NCBI GenBank assembly: GCA_002413785.1
Contig: DHXR01000034.1
Span: forward strand, 88,717 to 119,745
From: Mucilaginibacter sp. UBA5151
GTDB taxonomy: Bacteria; Bacteroidota; Bacteroidia; Sphingobacteriales; Sphingobacteriaceae
Length of the DNA stretch: 31,029 nucleotides
Direction of reading: 5' to 3'
In this document: one piece after another, positions 6,822-14,604 of the stretch
Layout of the letters: every line of letters begins with the position of its first letter
How positions within the stretch are numbered: position 1 is the first letter of the stretch
Notes under the pieces: generated by a model
Databases searched by the model: none
Seen by the model: only the letters and a program-made list of their open reading frames with translations
What the model was told of the DNA's origin: nothing
Translations under genes and position numbers: made by a program

Positions 6822-8717
6822 TCAGGCGATCACCAGCTTCCCGCCTGAAAATTTTATTTTACCCGCGTCCAGCAATTGCCTTACGGCATCAATCTTTTCT
6901 TTTTCGGTACCGATCATGGTTGAGGTAACCAGGGAGCCAATATCCATCGGCGTTGACGCCAGCAGTTGCACAAGTTCGTTGGTGATATCGTCAAAAATCT
7001 CCGAAGCATTTTTTTGCCTTTTTTCATCAAGACATACATCGCAAACGCCACATTTTTCTGCATTAAGCTCATCAAAATAGGAAAGCAACATCTGGCTGCG
7101 GCATTTTTTGTGGGTGGCGTAGGCAAATACCGCTTCCATCTTTCTGCGGTAAGTCTCTTTCCGCTCGTCAATAGCTTTTTTATTGATGTAAAGGGCGTTG
7201 GCCTGCTGCCGGGGTTTTAAATAAGTAACCTGCGGATGGTCAGTTTGCTGATGGTAGCTTAAAATTTTAAATCCCTGCAATTGTTTTAAACCGTCGATAA
7301 CCTGCTGAACATTCATGTGGGTACGCCGGGCCAGTTCAAATTCCCTTAAACGCACGTAGTTTTCAAATGAGCCGCCGTAGGATCGCAACAAGGTTTTGAT
7401 AAACGGGTCCCACCCCGGGTTTTGGATCTGGAAGTTATACAAAGTTTCGTTCTGTACCTCAAACCTGAAACGCGAGGGCAAAAACACACTTTCGTTAAAC
7501 GACAGGTATTCATCCTGTTCTAAAAATTTCAGGGCATTAAGTGTTTTTATAACATCCAGTTTAAAACGACTGCAAAAGTCGCCGAGGTCGAGGTCAAAAC
7601 TCAGCCCTTCTCCAGCCTCGTAGGCAAGCTGGTAATAATTTGCCAGGTAATGATAAACCTGTTTTATCTCGGCAACGGATGGAAAACTAAGCTCAAATTT
7701 CTTCTCCTGCTTATACCTGTCCGCCTGGTTGCATAGTAAAACTGCGTAAGCTTTTTGCTCATCGCGCCCTCCCCTGCCGGCTTCCTGGTAATAAGCTTCA
7801 AGGCTTTCGGGCGGATCTTTATGGATCACAAAACGTACATCGGGCTTATCAATGCCCATACCAAACGCATTGGTGGCCACAATAATGCGGTTGCGGTTGT
7901 TCTTCCAGTTATCCTGTTTTTGGGAGCGCAGGCCCGCTTCCAGGCCCGCATGGTAATAATCGGCCTTGATGCCATTGTCATTGTAAAACTTTGCTATTTC
8001 GGCAGTTTCCTTGCGGCTGCGTACATATACTATGCCACTGCCTTTAACACCTTTGGCAATATCCAGCAGCTTACGGAGCTTATTTTCATCGTTTTGCACC
8101 ACATAGCTAATATTTTTCCGCTCAAAGCTTTTTTGAAAAATATTAGGCTGCTTAAACCCTAATTTTTGCTGTATATCTTCCCTTACTTCGGCGGTTGCCG
8201 TCGCGGTAAGCGCAAGCACCGGCACATCCGGGTGCAGTTCACGCAAATCAGCAATGTGCAGGTATGGCGGCCTGAAATCATAACCCCATTGCGAAATGCA
8301 ATGCGCTTCATCAACGGCTATCAAATTCACTTTCATGTATTTGATGCGTTCGCGCACCAGTTCAGACAGTAAACGCTCGGGCGAGAGGTATAAAAATTTA
8401 ACCGGGTTATAAATACAGTGATCCAGCGCAATATCGATTTCGCTTTTGCTCATGCCCGATACAATGGACACCGCTTCAATCCCTTTTGCTTTCAGGTTTT
8501 CAACCTGGTCTTTCATTAAAGCGATCAGCGGGGAAACTACGATGCAAATCCCTTCCTTTGCCATCGCCGGCACCTGGAAACAAACCGATTTACCCCCGCC
8601 GGTTGGCAGCAGGGCAAGCGTATCATGACCAGACAAAACAGCGTCAATGATCTCCTCCTGCACCGGGCGGAAGGCATCATGATTCCAATACTGTTTGAGG
8701 ATTTGGTGGATGGTCAT
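6822..8717 (-). CDS. recQ: ATP-dependent DNA helicase RecQ
   Basis: A 631-aa superfamily-2 3'-5' DNA helicase for recombination and fork repair. Motifs are the RecQ motif 0 glutamine (FRPVQ, 17-21), Walker A TGGGKS (39-44), DEAHCISQWGYDFRP (136-150), ALTATA (169-174) and GMGIDKPDVRFVIH with YYQEAGRGGRDEQ in the second RecA lobe. The zinc-binding cysteines are C539, C556, C559 and C562, followed by a winged-helix region. There is no separate HRDC domain at full length; the last 60 residues form only a short helical or winged segment. It is transcribed alone. A 15-bp sequence covering the start codon recurs inverted about 120 bp upstream. Confidence 0.95.
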   Translation of the reverse strand: MTIHQILKQYWNHDAFRPVQEEIIDAVLSGHDTLALLPTGGGKSVCFQVPAMAKEGICIVVSPLIALMKDQVENLKAKGIEAVSIVSGMSKSEIDIALDHCIYNPVKFLYLSPERLLSELVRERIKYMKVNLIAVDEAHCISQWGYDFRPPYLHIADLRELHPDVPVLALTATATAEVREDIQQKLGFKQPNIFQKSFERKNISYVVQNDENKLRKLLDIAKGVKGSGIVYVRSRKETAEIAKFYNDNGIKADYYHAGLEAGLRSQKQDNWKNNRNRIIVATNAFGMGIDKPDVRFVIHKDPPESLEAYYQEAGRGGRDEQKAYAVLLCNQADRYKQEKKFELSFPSVAEIKQVYHYLANYYQLAYEAGEGLSFDLDLGDFCSRFKLDVIKTLNALKFLEQDEYLSFNESVFLPSRFRFEVQNETLYNFQIQNPGWDPFIKTLLRSYGGSFENYVRLREFELARRTHMNVQQVIDGLKQLQGFKILSYHQQTDHPQVTYLKPRQQANALYINKKAIDERKETYRRKMEAVFAYATHKKCRSQMLLSYFDELNAEKCGVCDVCLDEKRQKNASEIFDDITNELVQLLASTPMDIGSLVTSTMIGTEKEKIDAVRQLLDAGKIKFSGGKLVIA

Positions 8718-8844
8718 TGTTTAATTTCGAATTTGGTAAAGATAATCTCCAAATTGAAATTCCTGCATCGAAATTAATACTTCATACATAATTAATCAGT
8801 AAATTTGTTAAAATCGAGATCGATTACGCAAACAATGACCATCC
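8708..8844. repeat. inverted repeat of the recQ start region
   Basis: GGATGGTCATTGTTT (8708-8722) spans the recQ start codon, and its exact complement AAACAATGACCATCC lies at 8830-8844. On the plus strand the outer copy reads as ATG ACC ATC CGC TAA. In an mRNA starting farther upstream, the outer copy could pair with the ribosome-binding region. Confidence 0.7.
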
Positions 8845-9094
8845 GCTAAAAATTGCATCAATATATTGATAATAGCGATGAAAAACCACAAAAGTGCTGT
8901 TTGCCCTTGCAAAAGAATATAATGAAGAGACAACTTTGAATATGAATTTTCGGATGAAGATATTTTTTCCCGTTTTTTTCCTGCCAAAACAAAAGCCCCG
9001 GTAAAAACCAGGGCCCTGCTAACTTTTGTTTTACTTCGTAAGTCTTTGGATCATTATTTCGGGAGGTTATCTGATTAAATACTGATGTAAAATA
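8723..9094. other. spacer between recQ and higB
   Basis: No credible gene is seen. It holds the inverted copy of the recQ start (8830-8844) and, at 8974-9022, a copy of the terminator region that also lies beyond higA at about 9884-9933. Confidence 0.6.
8995..9014 (-). terminator. terminator hairpin, outer copy flanking higBA
   Basis: On the minus strand GCCCTGGT-TTTT-ACCGGGGC forms an 8-bp stem (one G-U) followed by a T run. No minus-strand gene ends here, so the copy looks like a duplicate of the one at 9906-9925. It may shield recQ from leftward readthrough. Confidence 0.65.
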
Positions 9095-9128
9095 AAAGTA
9101 ACCAAATTGGTTACTTTATGTATATTTG
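9095..9128 (+). promoter_or_regulatory. higBA promoter with operator palindrome
   Basis: AAAGTAACCAA (9095-9105) and TTGGTTACTTT (9107-9117) are perfectly complementary around one central base. The -7 element TATATTTG (9121-9128) begins 3 bp later, so the dyad covers the region where the -33 contact should be. This is a typical site for repression by a HigA-type antitoxin. Confidence 0.7.
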
Positions 9129-9146
9129 TAAAAGTGAAAAAACAGA

Positions 9147-9467
9147 ATGAACATATATAACCGCAGTTCGCTGACTTCATTTTATGAAAAACATCCAGAC
9201 TGTAAAGAGACATTAGAAAAGTGGTACCATGATTTAAGCTCAAAAAAATGGAAGAAGCCCGGAGACGTAACAAGAGATTTTAACACTGTAAGAACCATTA
9301 AAAATAGCAGGGCCATTTTTGCCATCAATCATAATGAATACAGGCTAATTGCCGAAATTAATTACCAGAAAGGGTGGGCATTTATTAAGTTTATCGGAAC
9401 ACATGCTGAATATGACATGGTGGATTCAGAAACAATCGACCTGTTTAAAGCCCAAAAGAATAAATAA
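9147..9467 (+). CDS. higB: HigB-family toxin (mRNA interferase)
   Basis: A 106-aa RelE/HigB-fold ribonuclease that cuts mRNA on the ribosome when freed from its antitoxin. Diagnostic segments are the N-terminal WYHDLSSKKWKKPGDV, AIFAINHNEYRLIAEINYQKGWAFIKFIGTHAEYD (F-x-G-T-H-A-E-Y-D is the family hallmark) and a short acidic end. It is full length with no frameshift. The antitoxin follows after 19 bp, giving the toxin-first order of higBA. The ATG lies 18 bp after the -7 element. Confidence 0.88.
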   Translation: MNIYNRSSLTSFYEKHPDCKETLEKWYHDLSSKKWKKPGDVTRDFNTVRTIKNSRAIFAINHNEYRLIAEINYQKGWAFIKFIGTHAEYDMVDSETIDLFKAQKNK

Positions 9468-9486
9468 TTGAAAAACACATTTAGCT

Positions 9487-9843
9487 ATGCAACTCAAAAT
9501 ACTTAAAACAAAAAAAGATTACCTGAAATCGTTGGAAAGATTTGAAGAAATTTTTCAGGCAAAACCTGGTTCTGATGAAAGTGATGAGGCAGATGTCATT
9601 GCGCTATTAATAAAAGAATATGAAGATAAACATTATGTCATTAATGCGCCCAATCCGATTGATGCCATAAAATACAGAATGGAACAACAGGGATTAACCA
9701 ATAAAGACCTGGCTCAAATACTCGGTTTTAAAAGCAGGGTAAGCGACATATTTAAAAAGAACCGTAAATTAAACCTGGGTATGGTGCGCAAACTTTATGA
9801 TGAATTGCATATCCCTTTAGAAACATTAGTTAAGGAATATTAA
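9487..9843 (+). CDS. higA: HigA-family antitoxin with HTH domain
   Basis: A 118-aa partner of HigB that neutralises it and, with it, represses the operon. Residues 1-55 are an acidic helical toxin-binding region (LERFEEIFQAKPGSDESDEADVIALLIKEYEDKHY). Residues 60-115 are a Cro/C1-type helix-turn-helix (RMEQQGLTNKDLAQILGFKSRVSDIFKKNRKLNLGM). The likely DNA target is the 23-bp dyad at 9095-9117. The gene converges on the GH2 gene. Confidence 0.88.
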   Translation: MQLKILKTKKDYLKSLERFEEIFQAKPGSDESDEADVIALLIKEYEDKHYVINAPNPIDAIKYRMEQQGLTNKDLAQILGFKSRVSDIFKKNRKLNLGMVRKLYDELHIPLETLVKEY

Positions 9844-9905
9844 AAGGAACCCCGCCCCTCAAACTTCGTTTTGATCTTCTTAAGCTTTTTCCTTCCAAAG
9901 AAAAA

Positions 9906-9925
9906 GCCCCGGTAAAAACCAGGGC
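9906..9925 (-). terminator. terminator of the GH2 gene
   Basis: It lies 35 bp after the GH2 stop. On the minus strand GCCCTGGT, loop TTTT, ACCGGGGC is followed by five T. The surrounding 32 bases are identical to 8991-9022 except at one position. Confidence 0.75.
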
Positions 9926-9959
9926 CTTGCTAAAGAAAATATTCAGATCAATTTGCTTT

Positions 9960-12752
9960 TTATTTTGTGGTTAAGCTTATTACCTGCTTATCAATATTCC
10001 ATCCTTCCACCAGCACTGTTGGTTTTGCGCTGCCCAATTTTGCAAGCGGGGCGCTTACCGATACCGTTATACTTTCGTGCGGGGCAAGCGTGAAGTAATT
10101 GCCGGTCCAATAGCTCGGCATTACTTCTTCACCATTTTTCATCAGCTGCGGGCGGACAAAAAATGCAAGCTTATCCGTGTTATTACTGAATTGCAGGGTC
10201 CATTTATCTTCGCTCAACCCTTTTTCGGCTTTCAATACCTTAACCTGCACATTTGTCCCGGTCATTGTATTAAACCCTGTGAAATCATTATCCGGCGACA
10301 GCCAGTAAACATTGTGCGATACTGTTTCCCCTGTTGCGTTGGTTAAATTCAATATCACAAAACTAACCCCTTTGGTTGCGGCTAACAGTTCTTTTAATTT
10401 AATAACTTCCTGTGCTCCTGTTTCCGCAAGGCCGCTATAGTTTACCCTGAACGACCTGATCAATTTGCTGTTGATATCATAGACATCGGCTTTAGCTGCC
10501 AGGCTTCCTATTGCGCGGTGCATACGGTTAATAACCGCAACGGTAGAATCATCCTGATTAAACTGGATATGCAAGGGTTCACAGGCATTTTGCATGGCAT
10601 AGTAACCGGCATTCGGCTCCAGGTACCAGTCGTATATCTGCCATACCACGCTTGGCAGCGCGGCATTTAATTTCCACAGCATAACGCCGCCTGTTTCATT
10701 CAGCTTATGACCATCGGCTTCAAATATACCCTGGTAACCTACTGCGTTCATCAACTGCATCTTGTCCGAAAATTCCACCATTGTAGCGGGCTGTCCGTAT
10801 CTTTTTACCATTTCGCTGTTATACAAATCATACCGGGCGGCGCCTGTGCAGGCATCATGGTAACCCCAGCTGTTATTAAGCGGGAAAGGCAGTTTGGTAT
10901 CCCAAACCAGGTTGGGGATAGTTTTTACAAGCGTAGTATATGGCGGTTGCGATGGGATACCGGTTTCATCCTTAAATACCCAATCACCACCCACATCGGC
11001 TTTTTTATAATATACTTTCGGGTCTTCCCATTGGTAAGGACCGCCGCTGTAAACACCCGACGGCATATCATCGGGATAAGAGCCTTTCCATCCCGCAGGC
11101 AATTTGGCATAACCTGATGAACTTGGTATAAACGGCCTTGTGCCGTCAAGGTTGATCACATTATCGCGCATGGCATCATACAATTCTTTGCGGGCATGGC
11201 CTTCGTTACCGCCGGTCCAAACCAGCAGGCTTGGGTGGTTGCGGATACGGTAAATGGTGCTCACCACATTTTTCACAAATAAATTACCTTCGAGCGGCCA
11301 GTTGGGCGAGCCTTTAAATTCGCCCTGAGTATCGCCGGTAACCCAAAAGTCCGACCATACCATTTCGCCGTACCTGTCAGCAGCATTCCAGAAGTCATCC
11401 GGCGGGGTAACTCCACCGCCCCAAATCCTTACCAGGTTCACATTGGCATTGCGGCACAGGTGCATTTCATAATCATAACGCGCCGAATCGCGGTTAACCA
11501 TCATATCAGGTACCCAGGCGCCGCCCATCAGGTGCACGCGTTTGCCGTTAACATAAAAATCGCGGCGGGCAAAGCCGTTTACCATTGTTGCCTGTGAACT
11601 AACCGTGCGGATGCCAAACACAAAGGAAGTATCGTCAGCAATCCCGCTGCCATCAGCATATTGCAGGCGGATCCGGTACAAATTGGCCCGGCCATAACCA
11701 TTTGGCCACCATAAATGTGGCTGGTGGATAAGCAATTGGTTTACTTTATCTGCATTCAGGTCAACTACTGAAGCTCCGTTTGCAGAAATTTTAACATTTT
11801 GGGTAAATTGAAGAGGGATACCGGCAAAGTTCTCTGGCTTTATACTTACGATAAGCTTGCCATTTTGGGCAGCTTCGCCATGATTGGATAACGTGAAACT
11901 CAACGATAATTTCGCAACACTGGTATCAGGCAAATTGGGCAAATCAGTCACCAGTTTAGGCCTGCCGATAGTTACTGCACCCGTGGTACGCAGGTAAACC
12001 GGCTGCCAAATCCCTATATTACGGTCGCGTACAGGCGGCATCCAGTCCCAGCCAACCGAACAAAGCATGGTTACGTTTTTGCCGATATCCCCCGTAGGCC
12101 CGCCATTTTCATAAAAGGGGCCTAAAGCCTGCAATTGCTCTTTTGCAGGATAACCCGGGTAATCCAAAGGGTATATCTTTACTGCAAGGGCATTTTCGCC
12201 GCTTACAATGGCGTTGGTCACATCTAAATTATGTTCGGCAAACATTCCGGCCATTTGGGTTGAATCGGCTATTTGCCTGCCATTTACCCATACCGCAGCA
12301 CGGTAGTTTATTCCTTTAAAAATCAATTGGAAGTGTTTCCCTTTATCGCCTGCGGGCACTTTAAAAGTAGTGCGGTACCAATAAGGTTTCTTCCACGGGT
12401 TCCGATCATTCGGCAAATAGCTGTACTGCTCCAGGTTATTTTCTTTATTAAACTGATCCGATGCATCAGGGATCAGCATATTGTTTAATCCCTGGTATGG
12501 GTCGGGATAAATATGATTGGCCACCAAACCTGTAAGCACTGTTGATGGTACTTTAACCGGGAACCAGTAAACCGGCGAGTGATATTGAACTGATGACAAC
12601 TCAATGCCTGTGGCATTGATCAGTGAAGAAGATTGAAGATCGAAATTTGTCAGTCTAACCTGCTTAACAGCCCCATTTTGAGCTTGCAGACGGGTTGATA
12701 AAAAAGAAGCGACTAAAAAGCTTAGTGCAAAGAGGAATATATATTTTTTCAT
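9960..12752 (-). CDS. GH2 glycoside hydrolase, exo-glucosaminidase/mannosidase type
   Basis: A 930-aa exported enzyme expected to remove beta-linked terminal sugars from an imported or surface-bound glycan. ATG 12752 gives a clean signal peptide (MKKYIFLFALSFLVASFL...LQAQ); the TTG two codons earlier is less likely. The order is jelly-roll sugar-binding domain (about 30-260, GINYRAAVWVNG), Ig-like domain (265-385, WWPNGYG then FGIR), (beta/alpha)8 barrel (390-710) and C-terminal Ig-like domains. The probable acid/base is E517 (WTGGNEGH) and the nucleophile E596 (FKDETG, matching the FNSETS motif of CsxA). LVRIWGGG marks the barrel's early strands. The architecture fits CsxA-type exo-glucosaminidase or endo-beta-mannosidase better than LacZ; the exact substrate is open. 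It is the last gene of the PUL and has its own terminator. Confidence 0.87.
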   Translation of the reverse strand: MKKYIFLFALSFLVASFLSTRLQAQNGAVKQVRLTNFDLQSSSLINATGIELSSVQYHSPVYWFPVKVPSTVLTGLVANHIYPDPYQGLNNMLIPDASDQFNKENNLEQYSYLPNDRNPWKKPYWYRTTFKVPAGDKGKHFQLIFKGINYRAAVWVNGRQIADSTQMAGMFAEHNLDVTNAIVSGENALAVKIYPLDYPGYPAKEQLQALGPFYENGGPTGDIGKNVTMLCSVGWDWMPPVRDRNIGIWQPVYLRTTGAVTIGRPKLVTDLPNLPDTSVAKLSLSFTLSNHGEAAQNGKLIVSIKPENFAGIPLQFTQNVKISANGASVVDLNADKVNQLLIHQPHLWWPNGYGRANLYRIRLQYADGSGIADDTSFVFGIRTVSSQATMVNGFARRDFYVNGKRVHLMGGAWVPDMMVNRDSARYDYEMHLCRNANVNLVRIWGGGVTPPDDFWNAADRYGEMVWSDFWVTGDTQGEFKGSPNWPLEGNLFVKNVVSTIYRIRNHPSLLVWTGGNEGHARKELYDAMRDNVINLDGTRPFIPSSSGYAKLPAGWKGSYPDDMPSGVYSGGPYQWEDPKVYYKKADVGGDWVFKDETGIPSQPPYTTLVKTIPNLVWDTKLPFPLNNSWGYHDACTGAARYDLYNSEMVKRYGQPATMVEFSDKMQLMNAVGYQGIFEADGHKLNETGGVMLWKLNAALPSVVWQIYDWYLEPNAGYYAMQNACEPLHIQFNQDDSTVAVINRMHRAIGSLAAKADVYDINSKLIRSFRVNYSGLAETGAQEVIKLKELLAATKGVSFVILNLTNATGETVSHNVYWLSPDNDFTGFNTMTGTNVQVKVLKAEKGLSEDKWTLQFSNNTDKLAFFVRPQLMKNGEEVMPSYWTGNYFTLAPHESITVSVSAPLAKLGSAKPTVLVEGWNIDKQVISLTTK

Positions 12753-12928
12753 TGACAATTATTTTTTTTAAAGGGCAACAGAAGCCAAAAACCTTTCTCA
12801 ACTGAAATTTGTTGCCGCAACAACAAAAGGCTTAAAGTTTATTATTTGGGGTAAATTTAAACACTAAAGCCAAGGGTAAATTGTACTAATTTAGCCTTTT
12901 ATTATACTATTTTGAAGAAAATGCAGAA

Positions 12929-13015
12929 AGTGAGTGGTGAGTTTGATAGTGAATAGCGGTATAGATCATTATTGATCTTTCACTACTCACTACTCACTTA
13001 CTCACTACTCACCAT
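12929..13015. repeat. iterated-unit inverted repeat (unit GTGAGTAGT)
   Basis: The right arm (12975-13015) is a run of CACTACT/CACTTACT words. The left arm (12929-12966) iterates GTGAGTGGT, GAGTTTGATA and GTGAATA. The tips GATC/GATC close a 6-nt loop. It begins 2 nt after the stop of the cytochrome c/FG-GAP gene and probably ends that transcript, separating it from GH2. Confidence 0.8.
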
Positions 13016-13016
13016 C

Positions 13017-14573
13017 CTATTTCTTAAATTTATTCTCCAGCACGATAAATGGCAGATTTTTCGACCAGAAAGGCTTTATCCCCGGCTGAAATTCAAAACC
13101 TGTTGAATAATTGCCCAATATGACATCAGGCCGTCCATCATTATTATAATCGCTTACTTCCATAGTCATCCACCGGCCATATTTGCTGACAGGAATAGCA
13201 TGCGGTTTAAAGTTAAAAGGGCTAACCTGTTTAAAATAAATTACGCTTTCTTCCGGAGTATTTTTCAAATCGGCAAAAAAAGCGCTGGTGATAATATCAA
13301 GGTCCCCATGGCCGTCAAAATCAGCAGCTATTGCCTTGGTGCAGCCGTTTATTGGATAAAACCATTGTTGCTTAAAGTTCCAGTCGCCCATATTTTTAAA
13401 TATATACAAACCATGATAAGGTTTCAATATGCGCGAGTCGTTAAAATTATAGCCACAGGTGTAAATCAGATCCGGTTTCCCGTCGTGATCTATATCAGCC
13501 AGCTGAAAGCTTGTTGATCCGTTTACCGGCGGAAACTGCATCAGGTTTTTTGAAGTAAAGCCGCCATTTTGGTCATTTAAAAACATCCATAAACCCTCAT
13601 TACCGCTTCCAAACAAAACCATCAAATCGGGCCAGCCATCATTATTAAAATCCCCAACTACTGCCTGAACTGCACCGGGCTGTTCTGTTATGGTAGTTTG
13701 ACTATAAGAATGGTCCTTGTTTTGTTTAAACAAATAAACGCCGCCTTTTAAATGTCCCTGCCCCAATATTACAAGGTCAGACAAACCATCTTTATTAAAA
13801 TCCCTCTCAACGGTTTGCACCGGCCGCGCAAGTTCACTGGCAATGACTGTTTTATTTGTTATATTATTCTTTGAATCTAAATTAACCCGGATCACTTTCC
13901 CATTCGGAAAATCAATTGACTTAAACTCACCGATGCATGAGAATATGGCATTATTAGTACCCGCTGCATCCTTTTTAAAAACAGCGTTAACAGCAGTTGA
14001 AGGCAGAGCAGATATTGTGCCCATTTTTAAGTTACTATCCCATTCGGTTAAATTATTAGAAACTGCATCAGATGTATATATTTTATGGGTATCAGGATCA
14101 ACAGCGGCTAAAGTTGTAAAGCATGGGTAATTAACAGGGGCCGGCGTTTTCAGCGTAAACCCGGCCCAGTCATTAGCCAAGGGGACCGGTTTTTTGGCAG
14201 AAGATAATGAATCAGGCGCTAATTTCCGGTAATAGGATACGATAGTTTGCCACTCATTAAACGACAATCCGGCAGTATCTTTTTCACCTTTAAAATAGCC
14301 GCCCAAATAGGCCGTTAAACCAAAATAGTGCGACATTAAAGGCAAGGTATGATGTTTCCACACATCTTTAGTAAGTGCATTAACCGGAACTAATGCATGG
14401 CATTTGGTGCAATTTATTTGAACAAGGTTTTTCCCGTCAACCAAAGTGTCGCCTGTTAATGTGTAGGATGGATTATTTCCACCTTTACAGCCATTAAGCA
14501 GCATACTGCCCGATAATAATCCCATCAATAAAATGGAGTAAAATGTAACGATATAAGTTTTCTTAAAGTTCAT
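13017..14573 (-). CDS. lipoprotein with cytochrome c motif and FG-GAP repeats
   Basis: A 518-aa lipoprotein. ATG 14573 gives signal peptide MNFKKTYIVTFYSILLMG with lipobox LLNGC (C29); upstream in-frame starts would overlap the preceding gene. A single haem-c motif CTKCH (55-59) follows in a short cytochrome c-like region (VDGKNLVQINCTKCHALVP, with a possible Met ligand in HTLPLMSHYFG). The rest is a propeller of FG-GAP/VCBS repeats with Ca-binding loops (DFNKDGLSDLVILG, DFNNDGWPDLMVL, DIDHDGKPDLIYTCG, DFDGHGDLDIITS, DYNNDGRPDVILG). It lies 31 bp after the 1193-aa FG-GAP gene, so the two are probably cotranscribed. An electron-transfer or haem-sensing role at the membrane is inferred only. 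Confidence 0.82.
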   Translation of the reverse strand: MNFKKTYIVTFYSILLMGLLSGSMLLNGCKGGNNPSYTLTGDTLVDGKNLVQINCTKCHALVPVNALTKDVWKHHTLPLMSHYFGLTAYLGGYFKGEKDTAGLSFNEWQTIVSYYRKLAPDSLSSAKKPVPLANDWAGFTLKTPAPVNYPCFTTLAAVDPDTHKIYTSDAVSNNLTEWDSNLKMGTISALPSTAVNAVFKKDAAGTNNAIFSCIGEFKSIDFPNGKVIRVNLDSKNNITNKTVIASELARPVQTVERDFNKDGLSDLVILGQGHLKGGVYLFKQNKDHSYSQTTITEQPGAVQAVVGDFNNDGWPDLMVLFGSGNEGLWMFLNDQNGGFTSKNLMQFPPVNGSTSFQLADIDHDGKPDLIYTCGYNFNDSRILKPYHGLYIFKNMGDWNFKQQWFYPINGCTKAIAADFDGHGDLDIITSAFFADLKNTPEESVIYFKQVSPFNFKPHAIPVSKYGRWMTMEVSDYNNDGRPDVILGNYSTGFEFQPGIKPFWSKNLPFIVLENKFKK

Positions 14574-14604
14574 AACAAATTTTAATTGATTTTTTTGTTT
14601 TAAT

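Noticed and set aside
9067..9273. 68-codon minus-strand frame over the higB start
   Set aside because: Antisense to a well-supported toxin gene and overlapping its operator.
12809..12823. TTGTTG-CCG-CAACAA dyad upstream of the GH2 gene as an operator
   Set aside because: Short arms and no second copy elsewhere in the locus; too weak to annotate.
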